Shown here piece by piece: positions 30,568 through 43,165 of a stretch of DNA of 64,000 nt. Numbering within the stretch: the first letter of the stretch is position 1; each line of letters opens with the position of its first letter. The notes under the pieces are model-generated. The model made no database searches, was not told where the DNA came from, and worked only from the letters and a program-made list of their open reading frames with translations. Source of the DNA: Ixodes scapularis (lineage: Eukaryota > Arthropoda > Arachnida > Ixodida > Ixodidae); the NCBI RefSeq assembly GCF_016920785.2, contig NW_024609836.1, positions 8,145,018-8,209,017 on the forward strand, given 5' to 3'. The position numbers and the translations under genes were made by a program.

Positions 30568-31740
30568 ATATAACGAGTGCAAGGATTGGCAAATGGCATT
30601 AAATGAAAAGAAATCTGTAAGCATGACGATTTCGCGTAAAAAATCCCCACTTGTGTTTGACTATGAGTTGTCCGGACACAAGCTTAGCAGCGTAGCTCAA
30701 TATGACTTATTTTCTCTTCCGAACTTAAATGGGACAACCACATCGATTACATAGTAAGCAGAGCAAACAACAAATTGTGGCATTTTAAACGAATCTTGAA
30801 AGATGCTCCGTATACCACTAAACTGCTCGCTTATAAGGTATTAATTCGCACCATTCTTGAATAAGGGAGCGTTGTACGGAACCCGTTTACACAAAAAACA
30901 TTGACCATATTCATTTACACAAAAACATAAACATATTAGAAATGGTTCCGAGAAGGGCACTTAGGTTTGTGTTTAACGAATTTGGACGTAACCAATCCCC
31001 TTCAAAGCTAATCAAAGATAATCTGTAAAACTGATTTAATACACTTGCAAACTAAAAGAAAAATAGCCTTCCAAATCATCAACCACTCCATTAAAATTCC
31101 ACGGGACAAATACGTAACTTTTGCGACTAGAACAAATGCCAGATTTATGCACTCGAAAAAAATTATTGAACATTGGTCTCGAATTGATTTCTTTAAACAC
31201 TCTTTTTTTCCACGAACAACATCGGAGTGGAACAAGCTACCCAGGCATGTCGTTGAGTGTGAAAATAATTCTTTGTTTTTAAACCAACTTGCACCTTGTG
31301 TATAAATAGCGTGTTTTGTACCAGGAACAGCACTGTAAAGGCCGGTTCTCACATGCAGCGAAGCGCTGATGTAGCGCTCCTCACGTGCCGTTTGCTACTT
31401 ATCGTCTGCCATGAGCAACAGTTTTGGCGGTGCAATACAAAGCTGGTGAACGCTGCCGTCAGCACGCGCTTAGCGCGAGGTGAGCGCTATGCTTGTAGCG
31501 CTCCGCTGCATGTGTGAACAGGCCTTAACTATTACTACTTCATCGAGACTGACCTTTCGCACACAAGCGATTTTACCCTTGCCTTGCCTTGATGTCGATT
31601 CTAATCTGTATTTCTTATCATAGCGTTGTATTGGAACGTGACCGCGTTGTCTTATTACTGTTCATTTTGAGTTGATTTGTGCCTTTCCTATTGTATTCCT
31701 GTCAATGATTGATATCATTGTTAATTAAAATGAATAAATA
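30568..31740 (+). pseudogene. Second LINE: RT 3' part and tail (left arm)
   Basis: Resumes with YNECKDWQMALNEKKS-like sequence and ends with a typical LINE C-terminus (RTTSEWNKLPRHVVE) near 31,305. Frame breaks occur between. A PIF/Harbinger MITE sits in its 3' region, and it ends around AATGAATAAATAAAGTG. Confidence 0.72.
31339..31525. mobile_element. PIF/Harbinger MITE (left arm copy)
   Basis: Termini AGGCCGGTTCTCACATGCAGCG and, inverted, AGGCCTGTTCACACATGCAGCG, with TAA on both sides (31336-31338 and 31526-31528). 187 bp, non-coding. A 3-bp TWA duplication with such ends fits PIF/Harbinger. The right-arm copy is 60,450-60,636. Confidence 0.82.
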
Positions 31741-31741
31741 A

Positions 31742-31933
31742 AGTGATAACGATGATGCAGCTCAGCTAAGTGACTTGTCCAGCGACGACCCTTTCGCCGA
31801 AGAATCAGAAGAAGAAGAGAAAACTGGACGAGCGGAATTTCTGCTGGAAGAGGAAAGAATGCAACTTTTAAGAGCACAGTTTGGACCCATCATCTTCAAG
31901 AATCTGCCATGGCATCACAGCGGCGTCCAGTGA
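31742..31933 (+). other. Acidic coding-like open frame, no start codon
   Basis: Sixty-three codons read DLSSDDPFAEESEEEEKTG and then FLLEEERMQLLRAQFGP before a TGA. Composition and helical pattern look protein-like, but there is no upstream ATG (TAA immediately before) and no clear splice site. It may be an exon or fragment of a transposase or host gene. I cannot assign it. Mirrored at about 60,042-60,233. Confidence 0.35.
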
Positions 31934-34900
31934 GCTCGAGGTCTCTGAAAGTTCGTTTACGGCGGGCATTGTGGAAAAACAAAAACCCGGCAGTAAAAGT
32001 GTTAAAGGCTGGTTCACACATCTGCGTTGGTTGCGTTCGCATGCAACCGAAACGAGTGTGACGACAAAGTCACAGGGTGGCAAGCGATGGAAGGGGTAGC
32101 TTGATGAAGCAATCCACGAGCAGTAGCGGATCCAAGGGGGGAGAGGGGCGGTGGGGGCGATCGCCCCCCCCCCCCCCCCAAACGCCTCACCAGGCAAACC
32201 CCCCCCCCCCCCCCCCCCGGGGTTCTTCGTCAGCTCGAAGAAAAAACGTAAGCAATCGACGCGAGAAACAAAAGATTAAAACAGCGGTGGGTGGACGCGC
32301 CTGCTGGGTGCTTCCAAAGTCGGGTTTATCTCCGTCAAGGTCACGGTACGTCTTCCCGACAGGGACGGCGCCAGGAGTTTCGATGTGGAGAGACAGTGGG
32401 GAGGCGCACCAAATATCAGGGTCCTCGACTGCAGGCACACTTCCAAACAAGGCCAGCACGTCGAGCACGGCAGGAAAATACCTTCAACATATCTAGTCCC
32501 CTTTCTCTCTCTCTCTCTCTCTCTGTCTGTCTCCCTCTCTCTCTTTGGGGGTTGTCTGCGAAACATTTGTGCCCTGAAAGCTCCCAAACGCAGACGTCAA
32601 GCAGCCTTACTCAAGGGTAGCGGATTATCCTTCCTCTCTAGCGGCCGCCTTTTCATCACTTTTCGTTTGATGGTTTCTCCGTGGTTCTGGGCTTGTCTTT
32701 CGGCATCTCTTTTTTGGCTTGCTTTGAGATGCTGTCGCCCACGGGCTCACTAAAGGTATCTTACTGGTACGGTGTGCCAATTGCCAAGGAAAGTGCGGAG
32801 GGGACGTACCGGGAGGAGACGTTCTAGGGGGGGGGGGGGGGGGGGATACAGCTTGAACAACCAGGAGACCAATTGCTTTTCTTCTGAACTGAGAGAGGAA
32901 GCAAATGCTCTAGGTACAGTGTAGTCTGAGTCTGAGCTTCTCCTGAAGACGCTCCGGACTTCCCCACGACCTTGGCTTAAACATAAGCCCGCTTTCGTCC
33001 TCGCCTTTATCCCTCACTGAGGATCAGCGCCGCAGCGCGGTATACAGAAAGAAGCCGACGAGCGCCAGAAGGGGGAGATGTTTCCTCTAATGGGCTTCAT
33101 ACTGCCTGCGGTACGACCTCTCGTGGCGGGAAGCTAATAAAAGAAAGATAAACGGTACGAGCACTCTAAAGGCTGGAGGCTGCTTACACGGGGTCCTCAA
33201 GCCGACGCCGTAGGCATTTATTTGTATGCAATGCCGTTTCAACTTAGGGTGGCGGGACATATTTTAGGAAAGGCGCCCGCTACCCCTAGTATCCCCTTGG
33301 CGCCGTCTTTTCCAGTTAAAAGCGGCTTCTGTGGATTGACGGCAGAGCTTTCGCGCGGCTTTGCGGGAGCGAATATGTGTGTGTCGAACAGACTTGGGGA
33401 AAACGAGCCCTTTCAAAGATGCGGCTATACATAAATTAAATAGACAGTGCCTCTGCCCGTTCGAGTGAACACCGACTCCCAAACATCCATGCTGCAGTCG
33501 TGATCGGCCTTTAGCCCAGTTGAAATTCGCCGACCTTACAACCGCTCTGCTCTATCATATCTCTGCACTTCTCCTCTCGACCCTGACGAATGAGCTAACT
33601 ACCCAGAAACAAGTAAGTGTTCCTTACGAAGTGCAATTGAATATAATTTGGAAGGATCCATTGCTGGTTTAAGGTCTTGTCTAAGTTCAAAAGTTATAGT
33701 TGCCGAACTGCAACATGCTTTCAAAAATATTCAACAATTATTCGCTTTCGTTCTCTCGAGTTGCATCCAGAACACGTGAAAACACGAGTTGGGGTTGGCA
33801 ATGTCGCATGTGCTGCGCTCTGGACATTCCAAATATACGGCGAACACTAACTTGCATGGCAGCGTTCGTTTCGCTCGCTGCGTCAACAGTGTTTTGACGC
33901 CGCGAGCAGCGTCGAAGCCGCCGGGCCATTTTTTTTTCACTTGTTTGCAACGTACTCTATCCGCTGTTTTAAGCCGCTCTTCCCGTTGCCGCAGCAGTTG
34001 AGCACTAGCTCCGACCAGAATGTCTGCCAAGGCAATGTCTTTAAGCTGCCCTAAATCGACTGCTCACGTAGTGTCGGTCTGAAACCCAAGTTTCAGAAAG
34101 GATAGTGTCGCCACAATTTTCGAGATACTTACCTCTAGCATGGTCACCCGAAAGGTTTTAATTCAAAGAGTTCATCCCCGACAGGTAAACCGATACAAAA
34201 GCTCTCAAGATCTATATTATGTTATCAGAGTTTAGTAAAAACGATACCTCCACAAAAAATATAAACACTCTCCCCCTCCCCCCCCCCCCCCGCCATTTTA
34301 TACCGAGGAACCGCCCCCCTAAAATGGAGGTCTGGATCCGCCCCTGTCCACAAGTCACTGTTGTTGCGGTGTTTTGGTCGTTAAAGGGGTAGTGGAACGA
34401 TTTTAGTGTTGAAAGAATTGGCAATTTGTATTTTTTTATATTGTTTACCCAAGCTGTCGGGCTCAACTCCGCCTGTACGGACCTCCTGACACGGATGGAG
34501 CGCGTGGCTGGAGGCGGCAAGGCCACCACGTCGTGCTCAAGCCGCCTGCTCAAGAGACGCAGCTTCCGCACCGGGTTTACTACGGTTGATCGAATGCCAT
34601 TTCATCGAAGCACGTTTTAGAGAATGGGCACGTTTTGTCGAAGCACGGTTTAGAGAAAGCAGGACCTCAGTTTAGAGAAACGCCATTTATCAAAAAGGAA
34701 ACGCTTTTTAAAAAAAGGCTTTCTACCTTCTCGCGTGTATCACTGCCCCACCCTCGCTTAGTGTGATGCTAGAACAAGAGATGCACTCTTAGAAAAAAGG
34801 GTATGGATAGTTCTCCCTTACGGGAGGAACGGTCTTGTAACCTATGTTCCTTTAGAAAGGGAGAAACCTTCGTCCCTGAAGCAGGGGAGCAAGGTTCCTC

Positions 34901-37196
34901 CGTCGCTTGCATATCAATATGGCGGCCCCGAATCGAGCAAATCGAGCCCAATAAGGCTTAACGAGGACGCTACGTCTCTTGTACGGGACGAGAGCAGCAG
35001 CAAATGAAAGCGTAAAACGAGCTTTCCGCAAACTGTGTTTATTTCCGAAGCCAGATTCCCCCCACAGGTACAGAAACCTGCGTTTCGAAAGCAGTTGCTC
35101 AGTCTTCTCGTCGACAACACTGCGATGTTAAACGGAGACAACCGATACCCAATTACTTCGCGCCTTACCTTTGGAGTTCCTCGAGTCACAATTCCTTCGT
35201 CAACCGCACATCACGGAGAAGAGAATACTCACTCCGCGAAACCAAAAGCCGCTCTCGAAAGAACAAACTCGAAGCCGCTGTTTATCGCGTAGCGTGAAAG
35301 AAGCTTAAATCGCTAGCCACCAGAAGGCGGGGTCAAGCAGGGTAATTGCAAGTAGCTAGGCTAGGTGGCGCTATGTACCGCCCAATTCATGTTCTACAAA
35401 AAAACATTTGTTTCTTTTAGATCACTACTGCGCTTGGGGATCCTTACTATACACATTACACCCATTACAAGCATCAGGTGAACATTCATTAAGCACATAC
35501 ACTGCACAGACATATATCAATACAACGGAACACCGCACTAACCCGAACACTACACCCGTACTCTGCGTTTCCGCCTTTTATACTGGTCGTTTTGAACGTA
35601 CGGAACTTTTCGGTGACTCCCTAAGCAATAAAAAATATTCCCAGCATGTTGATTTTTTCCCAGCAATGTCATACCTCTGAAAGTATTTTGAATGGCTCAG
35701 GGGTTGAATCTCTTATTAAAAAGTAAACGCTCGATCATGCCGTTATTATTTGAAAGCCAATAAATCAAGCCGCTCCAATGCGGTTCGAAGCCATGAGTTT
35801 GTTTCCCCACATGGCACGTCGTAGCCTGTATTTCTATTTGTTTTTCTATTTGTGCTGTTCGCGCAAAGCTGCAATTGCCGTCTTGAATTAATCTCTCTAG
35901 AGCGGATATTCAGTCAGCTGGAAGTGATGCTTCACGGACTGAGAAATCGCTTTTCGATCAACTTGAATGCAGTCAAAGCCGCGACTTGCGGCAAACGTTA
36001 AGTCTACGGAGCTACGCCGGTGCGAGCCCGAAAGCTTCTAGCGCTCATCCCAGCGCACCACGGAGGGCAGTTTCTCCAGGAACCGTAGTATACATTTAAA
36101 CAGCAAAATAAATGGCAGTTCTTGTTTTCGATTTTACCTATTGTTTTTTAATGCCGAAATTCCATACTGTAAATATACGTACTTTACGTCACGATTTCGT
36201 TCTATTCAGTCCTCGCCCCTGAGCGCAATCGCTCTAGGGGACGAGACAATTCCGACAGTCACATTGGCCACTGTACGATAGGAGCTTCTACTGTTCAGAC
36301 CAGCGTTCCAACATGACTATCCGCACGTTGATTGATTGCACGTGATCCCTCAAGTGGTATTAAACCTTTTAATGTAAAGCGGAATGTCAACCTGCGACAC
36401 CCCGCCCCCTCCGATCACAACCCGACCAGCGGTATCAATGCCCAACAGTTTACGATCTATCTTCTTGTTACACCACTGATACGCGAACACATGGTCACAT
36501 CGGTGATAATTCCAGTCTTCTGTTCACAACCCACAACACTGCCACCACGATGTTGCAGCTATGTTGATGACACGCACAAACACAGAACCACGTTGAACGC
36601 CGGTTGCACTCGGCATCGGAAAACAGAACCGAACTCAGGGGGGTAAGCAGCAAAACCTGCTTGTCTTGGACGCAGTTCCTGCGGTTTTTATAACGTCGAA
36701 AACGTCGACACAGCTCCGCGTGGTTTCGCTACTGTAGTGACTGTAGTGCTGTAGCTGTAGGGCTGTAGGCTGTAGTTCCGTGTCGCGTGAGTCACGCGAT
36801 CCGGAGACGGCCATCTCCCAGTGTACGTTGCGCTGCTGGCACTGCTCCGGAACTTCGCTGTTTCTAGCGGCTTTGTTTGCTCGTTTGGTAAAATGAGTGA
36901 CAAAAACGTCAATGCAACCGAAATGTTCTGCACTTTTAAACTAGAAGACGGAATTACAGGCGGCCTTCGCTGCTGCTGAAGCTCAATGAACTCAACAGCT
37001 ATTTATTAAACAACGTGCGCGACCTGCTCGAAAAACGAAACCGAAAGACGATGAGTCGGGAGGGCGAAAGCTTTCACCCGTCTGCCTGGAGAAGGAGAAA
37101 AACGTTTCGTTCCTCCCCTTTTCTCGTGTCCGCTTGGGGGCGCGTCGGTAGAAGGGAGGAAAACGCGCCGTTGCTACTTTTTTTCTCCATTTTTTC
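31934..37196. other. Non-coding repeat-rich stretch (left arm)
   Basis: Holds single ends of TIR elements (AGGCTGGTTCACACATCTGCG near 32,006; CTGGATCCGCCCCTG at 34,332-34,346), G/C homopolymers at 32,165-32,220, 32,828-32,846 and 34,278-34,292, a CT repeat (32,502-32,545), a CTGTAG-rich stretch near 36,735-36,777, and degenerate TTTAGAGAA/CGAAGCACG words near 34,600-34,690. Open frames up to 120 codons have no domain and recur as shadows. Confidence 0.5.
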
Positions 37197-37199
37197 TTA

Positions 37200-38226
37200 T
37201 GGTGAATTCCACTCGTAGATCTGGAGCGCTTTCCAAAATCCGCGAGGGAGGCGAAATTCCGCTCCGTGGGACCCGCTCCGTATCGACGAGGGGAAGATAA
37301 ACTTGCATTTTTGGAGCGACCTCCCCCACCCCTCCCCACCCCTTCTCCTTCCGCCGTTCAAAATGGCCGCTGCTCGGACTTGACCAGCCCACCAACGCCT
37401 CAGCCGGCTATCTTTCCGACGACCAGTGACGACTGTCACTGCTTAGCTGCAGAAGTAACACGCGACACAGGCCGGGTGGAATTATACGTACCACGGCGCC
37501 CATGTCACAAATAGCGAAGACGTCCGCGTTCGGCACCGTCACATACCTTTCGGCCGCCTCGGAGAGCGATTGCCAGCGGTGGAGTTCAGATTGCTAGTAC
37601 GGCTTTAATAAACACAGAGGTAACAAACCATCACTTGCGCGGTCGTTGCCTAACCACTTCTTGCTTTATTTCACGGGAAAACGCCGATGGAATGCAGTGT
37701 AAAAAGGTAAACAATCACTGGCTGCAGAATGAATAGGCCTAACCTTGCGTCTGCTTCCGGCTTTTCTGTCGTTCTTTTTTTCGTTCTTCCTCGGTGATCA
37801 CAGATGTCAGCGCTTACGATTTGCCACGCTCCACATTCCCGGCTTTTTATCACTGATCTACGCGAGGTAGAAGCGTTCGAGCGTGGTTCGAGCCGTCACA
37901 GTCCAGAGTAAACAACCGACGCACCCGAACAGATCCAACTCCACGACCCGACCGTGGCCCGACCGGCCCGCCGATCTCTCCAACCTCGCCGCGCATGCGC
38001 ACCGCCGATTAGACGGAAATCACGTGAGCCGCTCTGTCAATTTCCGGAGAGATCTGCGAAATCCCGCAGAGCAAGTTCGGCGGAGTTTGGGGCGCTCCGT
38101 GAAGCGGGCGCTGCCAGAGATCTACGAGCGGAAGATGACCAACTTGAGCCAGATCTGCGAGCGGAATATGCGCGCTCCAAATGGAGCGCTTTTGGAGCGC
38201 TCGAGATCTGCGACCGGAATTCACCA
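37200..38226. mobile_element. Harbinger-like MITE, left arm only
   Basis: The 1,027-bp element has perfect terminal TGGTGAATTCC/GGAATTCACCA, extended by AGATCT and GAGCGC words. TTA is duplicated at 37197-37199 and 38227-38229. The right arm has the empty site CTCTAAGAAAA at 54,775-54,785 with a single TAA. No transposase is encoded. The 3-bp TTA TSD is the basis for the PIF/Harbinger call. Confidence 0.9.
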
Positions 38227-38229
38227 TTA

Positions 38230-40170
38230 GAGTGTGGCGCTCGCGTCGTCATCCAGACATGAGCAGATAAAGTCGTGTAAGATGGCGGCTCGATAGGGTG
38301 CATTTTGCCTTCTCTTTGATTTTGTCACCCCTAGTCATTCTTTAGTTTCTCCAAACTTGATGTTTCTACGAAGTGCGATCCAGTTTGTTTGCGGTGTCAT
38401 GAAGACGGAGGATTTGATAACCGACGGCACCGTGCGCCCAAGAGCGTCGCTTTTTCTTTTTCATACCTTTTTGTGTTTTTGTATTTACTGCCCTTTTTAA
38501 TGCTTCGAGTATCATCTTAAAGGCCTCTATAAAAAAAAACAACAAGAAAGAATACTTTATTTTCGGCATTGACGCGTCGCGTCGCGCTTTCTTTTCCACG
38601 GCGAATCAGCCTGGAAATAGATTACGTGCCCCAGCGAGGAGCGTTGCTTTGTCGAACGTCGATAGTCTACGCCGGCCCTCATACAGCGGAAGCATCCGTC
38701 CGATTGAGATAGAATGAAAACTACAACAAAAGCGTCAGGAAGTCGTCAAAAAAATCGAAACGCCCCACTGCCTTATCTTTAGTGGTGTGGTAGTAAAGAG
38801 AAAATCATTTTATAATGCATCTGGTTGTTGTTTCTTTTTTTCCTTCTTTTTTTTTTTTGTTATTGTGGTTCTGGTTTATGCCTAGTATTACGTTTTATGA
38901 TTATAACGCCAGTAGCTTAAACTTTCAAAAGAACAGATTCCCCATTTTCGTTTTGATGTATAATATGAAAATAATTAACACGAAATCATTTATTTTTATT
39001 GTTTTGTCGGGAGCCTGGTTCCAGGCTTCTTAGCTATTTATTTTTACAAAACACTGAGGCTGGGGAACACCTATCGACATGGAGGTTGTATAGTACAATT
39101 TTGCGGTCCAAACCTACTCCAGAATAGCTCTCAGCATTCCCTTTTAGCGAGAAAAAGAGTAGGGTCAATGCTATGTTTTTTTTTCTGTTTCTGCAATGTT
39201 CAGTTTGGTAAATGCATTAAAGGGCTCGAGGATCTGTCGCATACTATACACATAGCAAATAAAAAGAAACAGTCACGAAATAACTCGTGACACTATTTTA
39301 TTTGGCGTGATTTGGGCGGTAGGTACACGGCCGGGCTCGGGCCGTGTACCCACCTGGCTGGGTCAACCGAACCTGGGAATTCCGGCCCGTGCATTGCTCT
39401 AGTTTAGAACTTGTTGCAAGCTGCTCATTCCAGCATTTGTTTACCAGAATGGCCACCCGGGAATGCAACGGTTTCCGACCCTTGAGAGGTTTTCAACACT
39501 CAGACAAAGGTATTATTCACTGACAACCAAACGATGATCAGAATGCGTTTTAATTCCCACCAATCGCCACTATATTCCGAATAGTTATAATTTTAGATTG
39601 TTGAAATTAGGCGTGTTCAAAATGTTTAATACTATATTGGCAAAGAATGCCGATGCCCGTGTATTTTGGGGCGCACCATACCTCAAGGATGGTAAGGAGA
39701 ACATTCGCACTGCGGAAAGCAGGGATCTCTGGCTCGATCTCTGCACGTGTTTCTTTCAATCTCGATAAGCATCGTACCGGCCTATGGTCTTGTAACACTA
39801 CTGTGTAATGCTTGTAAAATACCACAGGCTAGGTTTCATAGTGTACCGGCTAAATATTTCACCTGCAGCGCTAATCATGCCGCAATAAATGGGGAGCTTG
39901 ACCTCACGGCTTTGGTGTAGTGTCCAATTTGCTTTTGGTTTGTTTTCTAAGCTCGTCTTTCTAAAAAAGGAGACAAAAAAAACTTTATCCGTGGTTTTTA
40001 TTTCTTCAATATAGCATGATTTGTTTTTATTATTTCACAGACAAACACGACGTGAGTTAGCGTGCAAGTCCAAATAATAAGAGAACATACGTTTTCTTGT
40101 TTTTAGCTTGATGTGACGATGCTTTAATTTATATTAACATATTTTCCTAATGTTTCGTTTTCATTTCACA
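38230..40170. other. No recognisable gene (left arm)
   Basis: AT-rich with homopolymers. Contains a CGGGCTCGGGCCGTGTACC region near 39,333-39,350 with internal dyad symmetry. No domain-bearing ORF. Confidence 0.45.
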
Positions 40171-41550
40171 GCTCCGTGTCAAATCGAACAACCTGTTCTG
40201 AAGCAGGGCCAACGCCATCATCAAGCTCTTCAACCTCGAGTCTACTCAATCTGCCCAGCATCATCGCCAAAAATCCAAGCTATGGAAACTCCACCTGTAT
40301 CTCAAGCAATAAGCTACCATACACAGTTCAGGTTGGCAGTCTTCCACTCAAGTCGAAGGTAGAAGAATAGTTTCGGTTGGGTATTTCATTACCAAAATCC
40401 GTAAACTTGAGCGCCATGATCGCCTGAAGGATACGCGTGGCACATTTCGATTTGTACATGAGCTAAGTAGTCCTTATGTTCTTGGCTTATGTTGGTGTGA
40501 ACGCACTGCAGTGAAGAACGGGTCATTTCAACTAAACACTGGAAGTAAACCAAAATCAACGAAGCAGCTGCAATAGCCACGTTATGCACCGGAAATGGGT
40601 AATTCAGCTCAATAGAAGAAGTATTCTCTCTCGTGAACATTCCTTGCATGTCGTCGACAGCATTCAGCAAATAGGAAGAGAACGTAAGGCTGAAGTGAGA
40701 AGACATTTTGCTTTCTGAAACGGTCACGGCTGGAAAAGAAGAGCACAGAATGGTATGCAAATCCGGAAACTACACTGAGGATGGATTGCTGTACATAACT
40801 GTCGTCGTCGATGCTGGATAGGCCCACCGCAGTTAGGGCCACCGATACACGTCAAGCTCAGGTGTTGCTGTCATCATTGGGTCACAAACAAATAAAATCC
40901 TATACCACTTTTTTTGTAACAAGTATTGCAGTACTTGTTATTCTGACGTGAGCAAGAACGAAACTCCACGCAATCATGCCTGCTTCAAAAGTCGGACGGG
41001 CCTTCAACTGCTATGTAGTCTGATGTCATCGTTGAAGGATTTTGAGAAAGCCGCCAGATTCATGGCCTAAATACAGAAGAGTTCTGGGGAAGAAGATTCC
41101 AATGTCGAAAAGGCCCTCAAAACCAGTGCTGAAAATTGAAGGATGATTACAAAGGAGGCTTGGCATTAACCACGTCATTAAGAACGACAGCAGGTCACAC
41201 TATGGCATTAGGAGCTTAAGAGAAAGTCCCGCAAAGATTTGACAAATGTTAAAATATAACGATTGACAGCCGCGGCAAAGGGAGCTATGTCTGCAACCCA
41301 TGCGCTCAAGCAGACAACTGAAGAGCTCGCGAGCAATCTGCGAAATGGATTGAGATATGTATTTGGAACGCATGACAACTGCTCCCCTTACTACTGTCAA
41401 CAGCACCAGCAGCAAGCATCAACCACATTTGAAGATGTACCGTACACGCTACAAAAAGACCTGATGAGGACTGCAAATAATCTCGCCGACAAAGCTTCTT
41501 CGCTTCTGAGAACTCTACAAGTAATTTGGCGGAAAACTACATGTCTGTAG
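40171..41550 (+). pseudogene. Mutator-like transposase pseudogene (left arm)
   Basis: Reading across frames gives a recognisable Mutator-like (MULE-type) transposase of the kind widespread in arthropods. It starts with EGRRIVSVGYFI and FRFVHELSSPYVLGLCWCE. The core follows: ITVVVDAG, AHRS, GHRYTSSSGVAVIIG, then NKYC..C. The C-terminal part ends LRYVFGTHDNCSPYYC. Two codons in the core (expected W and Y) are TAG at about 40,827 and 40,842, and several frame changes and stops occur. It is dead. An acceptor-like TTTCACAG precedes 40,171. No TIRs or TSD were located. Confidence 0.72.
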
Positions 41551-42950
41551 TCTCCAAATTTTCTGGCGGAAGAGTAGGTGCTGCGTTCTCGCAGTACCGA
41601 CGTCAGGCGACACCAATATAGAAGTTGTCCAACGGGATGAGGAATTCTGGAATTAACACATGCTTCTACGCCCGTTGCGGCTTTCCTTTCTAATGAAAAG
41701 GCTACCGATGCAGTGCAGAACGTACGGGCGTGTGCGCCTGCCTCCCCATGACACACAGAATACCTTTGCCGAGGACAAATTACGGTACACAACAATTGGC
41801 ACGTATAATACGTGATATACTACTCAAACATTCAAACATGCAAGAAATTATTCCAAACTCTGGGTCTAATTGCAGGTAGAACTAATTATTCAAAAAGTAC
41901 CTTCTATTATGCGCTACGAAATACATATTTAAACACATATCTGTAATAAATTAAAACACTTTTTTGTATGCCTGTTATAATTCTATTGTTTACAAAATGC
42001 CTTCTCTTTGCCATATATTCAACTACCTCAACGATGTTTTAACTACTGTATAAAAGTGTGTACTTTTTCATACTCACTGTTTATTGTTGGCAATTTCGGT
42101 GTGTCTGTGTATGTTTTTTTTTTTTCTTTTTCGTGTTGAGCTGAGCTTGTCAACCGGCAACGGGGCCACGTTGGGCAGAGCATATCTGCCTTTTGGCCAT
42201 CCTTTTATAGGAGACTGTAAAGTCTGAATAAACAAAAACACAAACATACAGCGTCACGCTTGTTGTTCTGATATCACTAGCCCGCGCAAGCCTTTAGGCG
42301 TCTGACACCCAGACCTTGGGGTTATTTTGGTTTTACATGCAGCGCTCCAAACGGTGCACGTCAACAAACACGATTAAAATCCATTCCTGATCAGCTGGCG
42401 CCATCTGTGATTGTTATCAGGAAACTGTGGCTTGTCGTAACTGAATGGGAAACGTTTGATGTCCTATAATGAAGTAAGCGTGCAACCTATCGATAGGTAA
42501 TTTTCATCAAATGCAATATCAGGAAACACTTCGCACTTTAATGTCTCAAAATTTGCTTTCGTTCACACGCATCCGTTTTTATAACGCAGAAAAGTAATGC
42601 TATTTTTAACTTTATTGTTTATTTTGACACTTCAAGTGTTTATTTAGTTAAATATATATTTTTTGGGATTGTAATGTTCCATAGGCTAGACATATAACGT
42701 ATCAGATGAATTGGATAACTGCAGCTCGAGAAAATAAATTTTGCAATTTGAAAGTGAGGTCCACTAAAATATAAATGGAAAAAAGGCTGCTAAAGATAAC
42801 CCTATTTTCTAGACATTGAATTGTTAATAGATGGCAGCTCTTTAATTTGGTATATAAGAGATATAATTTTGCATAGCATACATAAAAAGTTTAAGGCTCT
42901 CAAAAATAAGCATATTGCCTTGATCGGCGGGGTTACACCTTAAACCATGC
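41551..42950. other. No recognisable gene (left arm)
   Basis: AT-rich sequence following the transposase remnant, possibly including its old terminal region. Nothing assignable was seen. Confidence 0.45.
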
Positions 42951-43165
42951 CCCCCGCTGCGCTCCCGCCGCTTCGCGGCGGCAGTCTGCGGCGGCTCAAT
43001 ACAAAAATGTTACCTCACCTGATTTACCCGTACACGCCCGCTTCGCGGCGGCCGAATTCGCTAAAAGGAGTCTCATCGCCATTTTCTCTAAACTGGTTTC
43101 TCTATAAAGGCGTTCGATAAGCCGGGGTCGGCAAAACTTCGTTCGCTAAAACGAGCTTTTCTAAA
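42951..43165 (+). repeat. CCGCTTCGCGGCGG repeat family (left arm)
   Basis: GC-rich block with CCGCCGCTTCGCGGCGGCAG and CAGTCTGCGGCGGCTCAATA, followed by degenerate CGCTAAAA/TTCTCTAAA words. A diverged copy in the same orientation lies at the extreme right end of the window (about 63,850-64,000). The reverse complement is at about 49,844-50,058. Confidence 0.65.

Noticed and set aside
34332..34346. CTGGATCCGCCCCTG end of a common TIR element (and similar GTAGCGGATCC near 32,126)
   Set aside because: Only one terminus visible in each case; boundaries cannot be set.
36332..36646. 104-codon open frame, mirrored at 55,332-55,646
   Set aside because: No domain or splice context and compositionally ordinary; kept in both arms only because the arms are near-identical.
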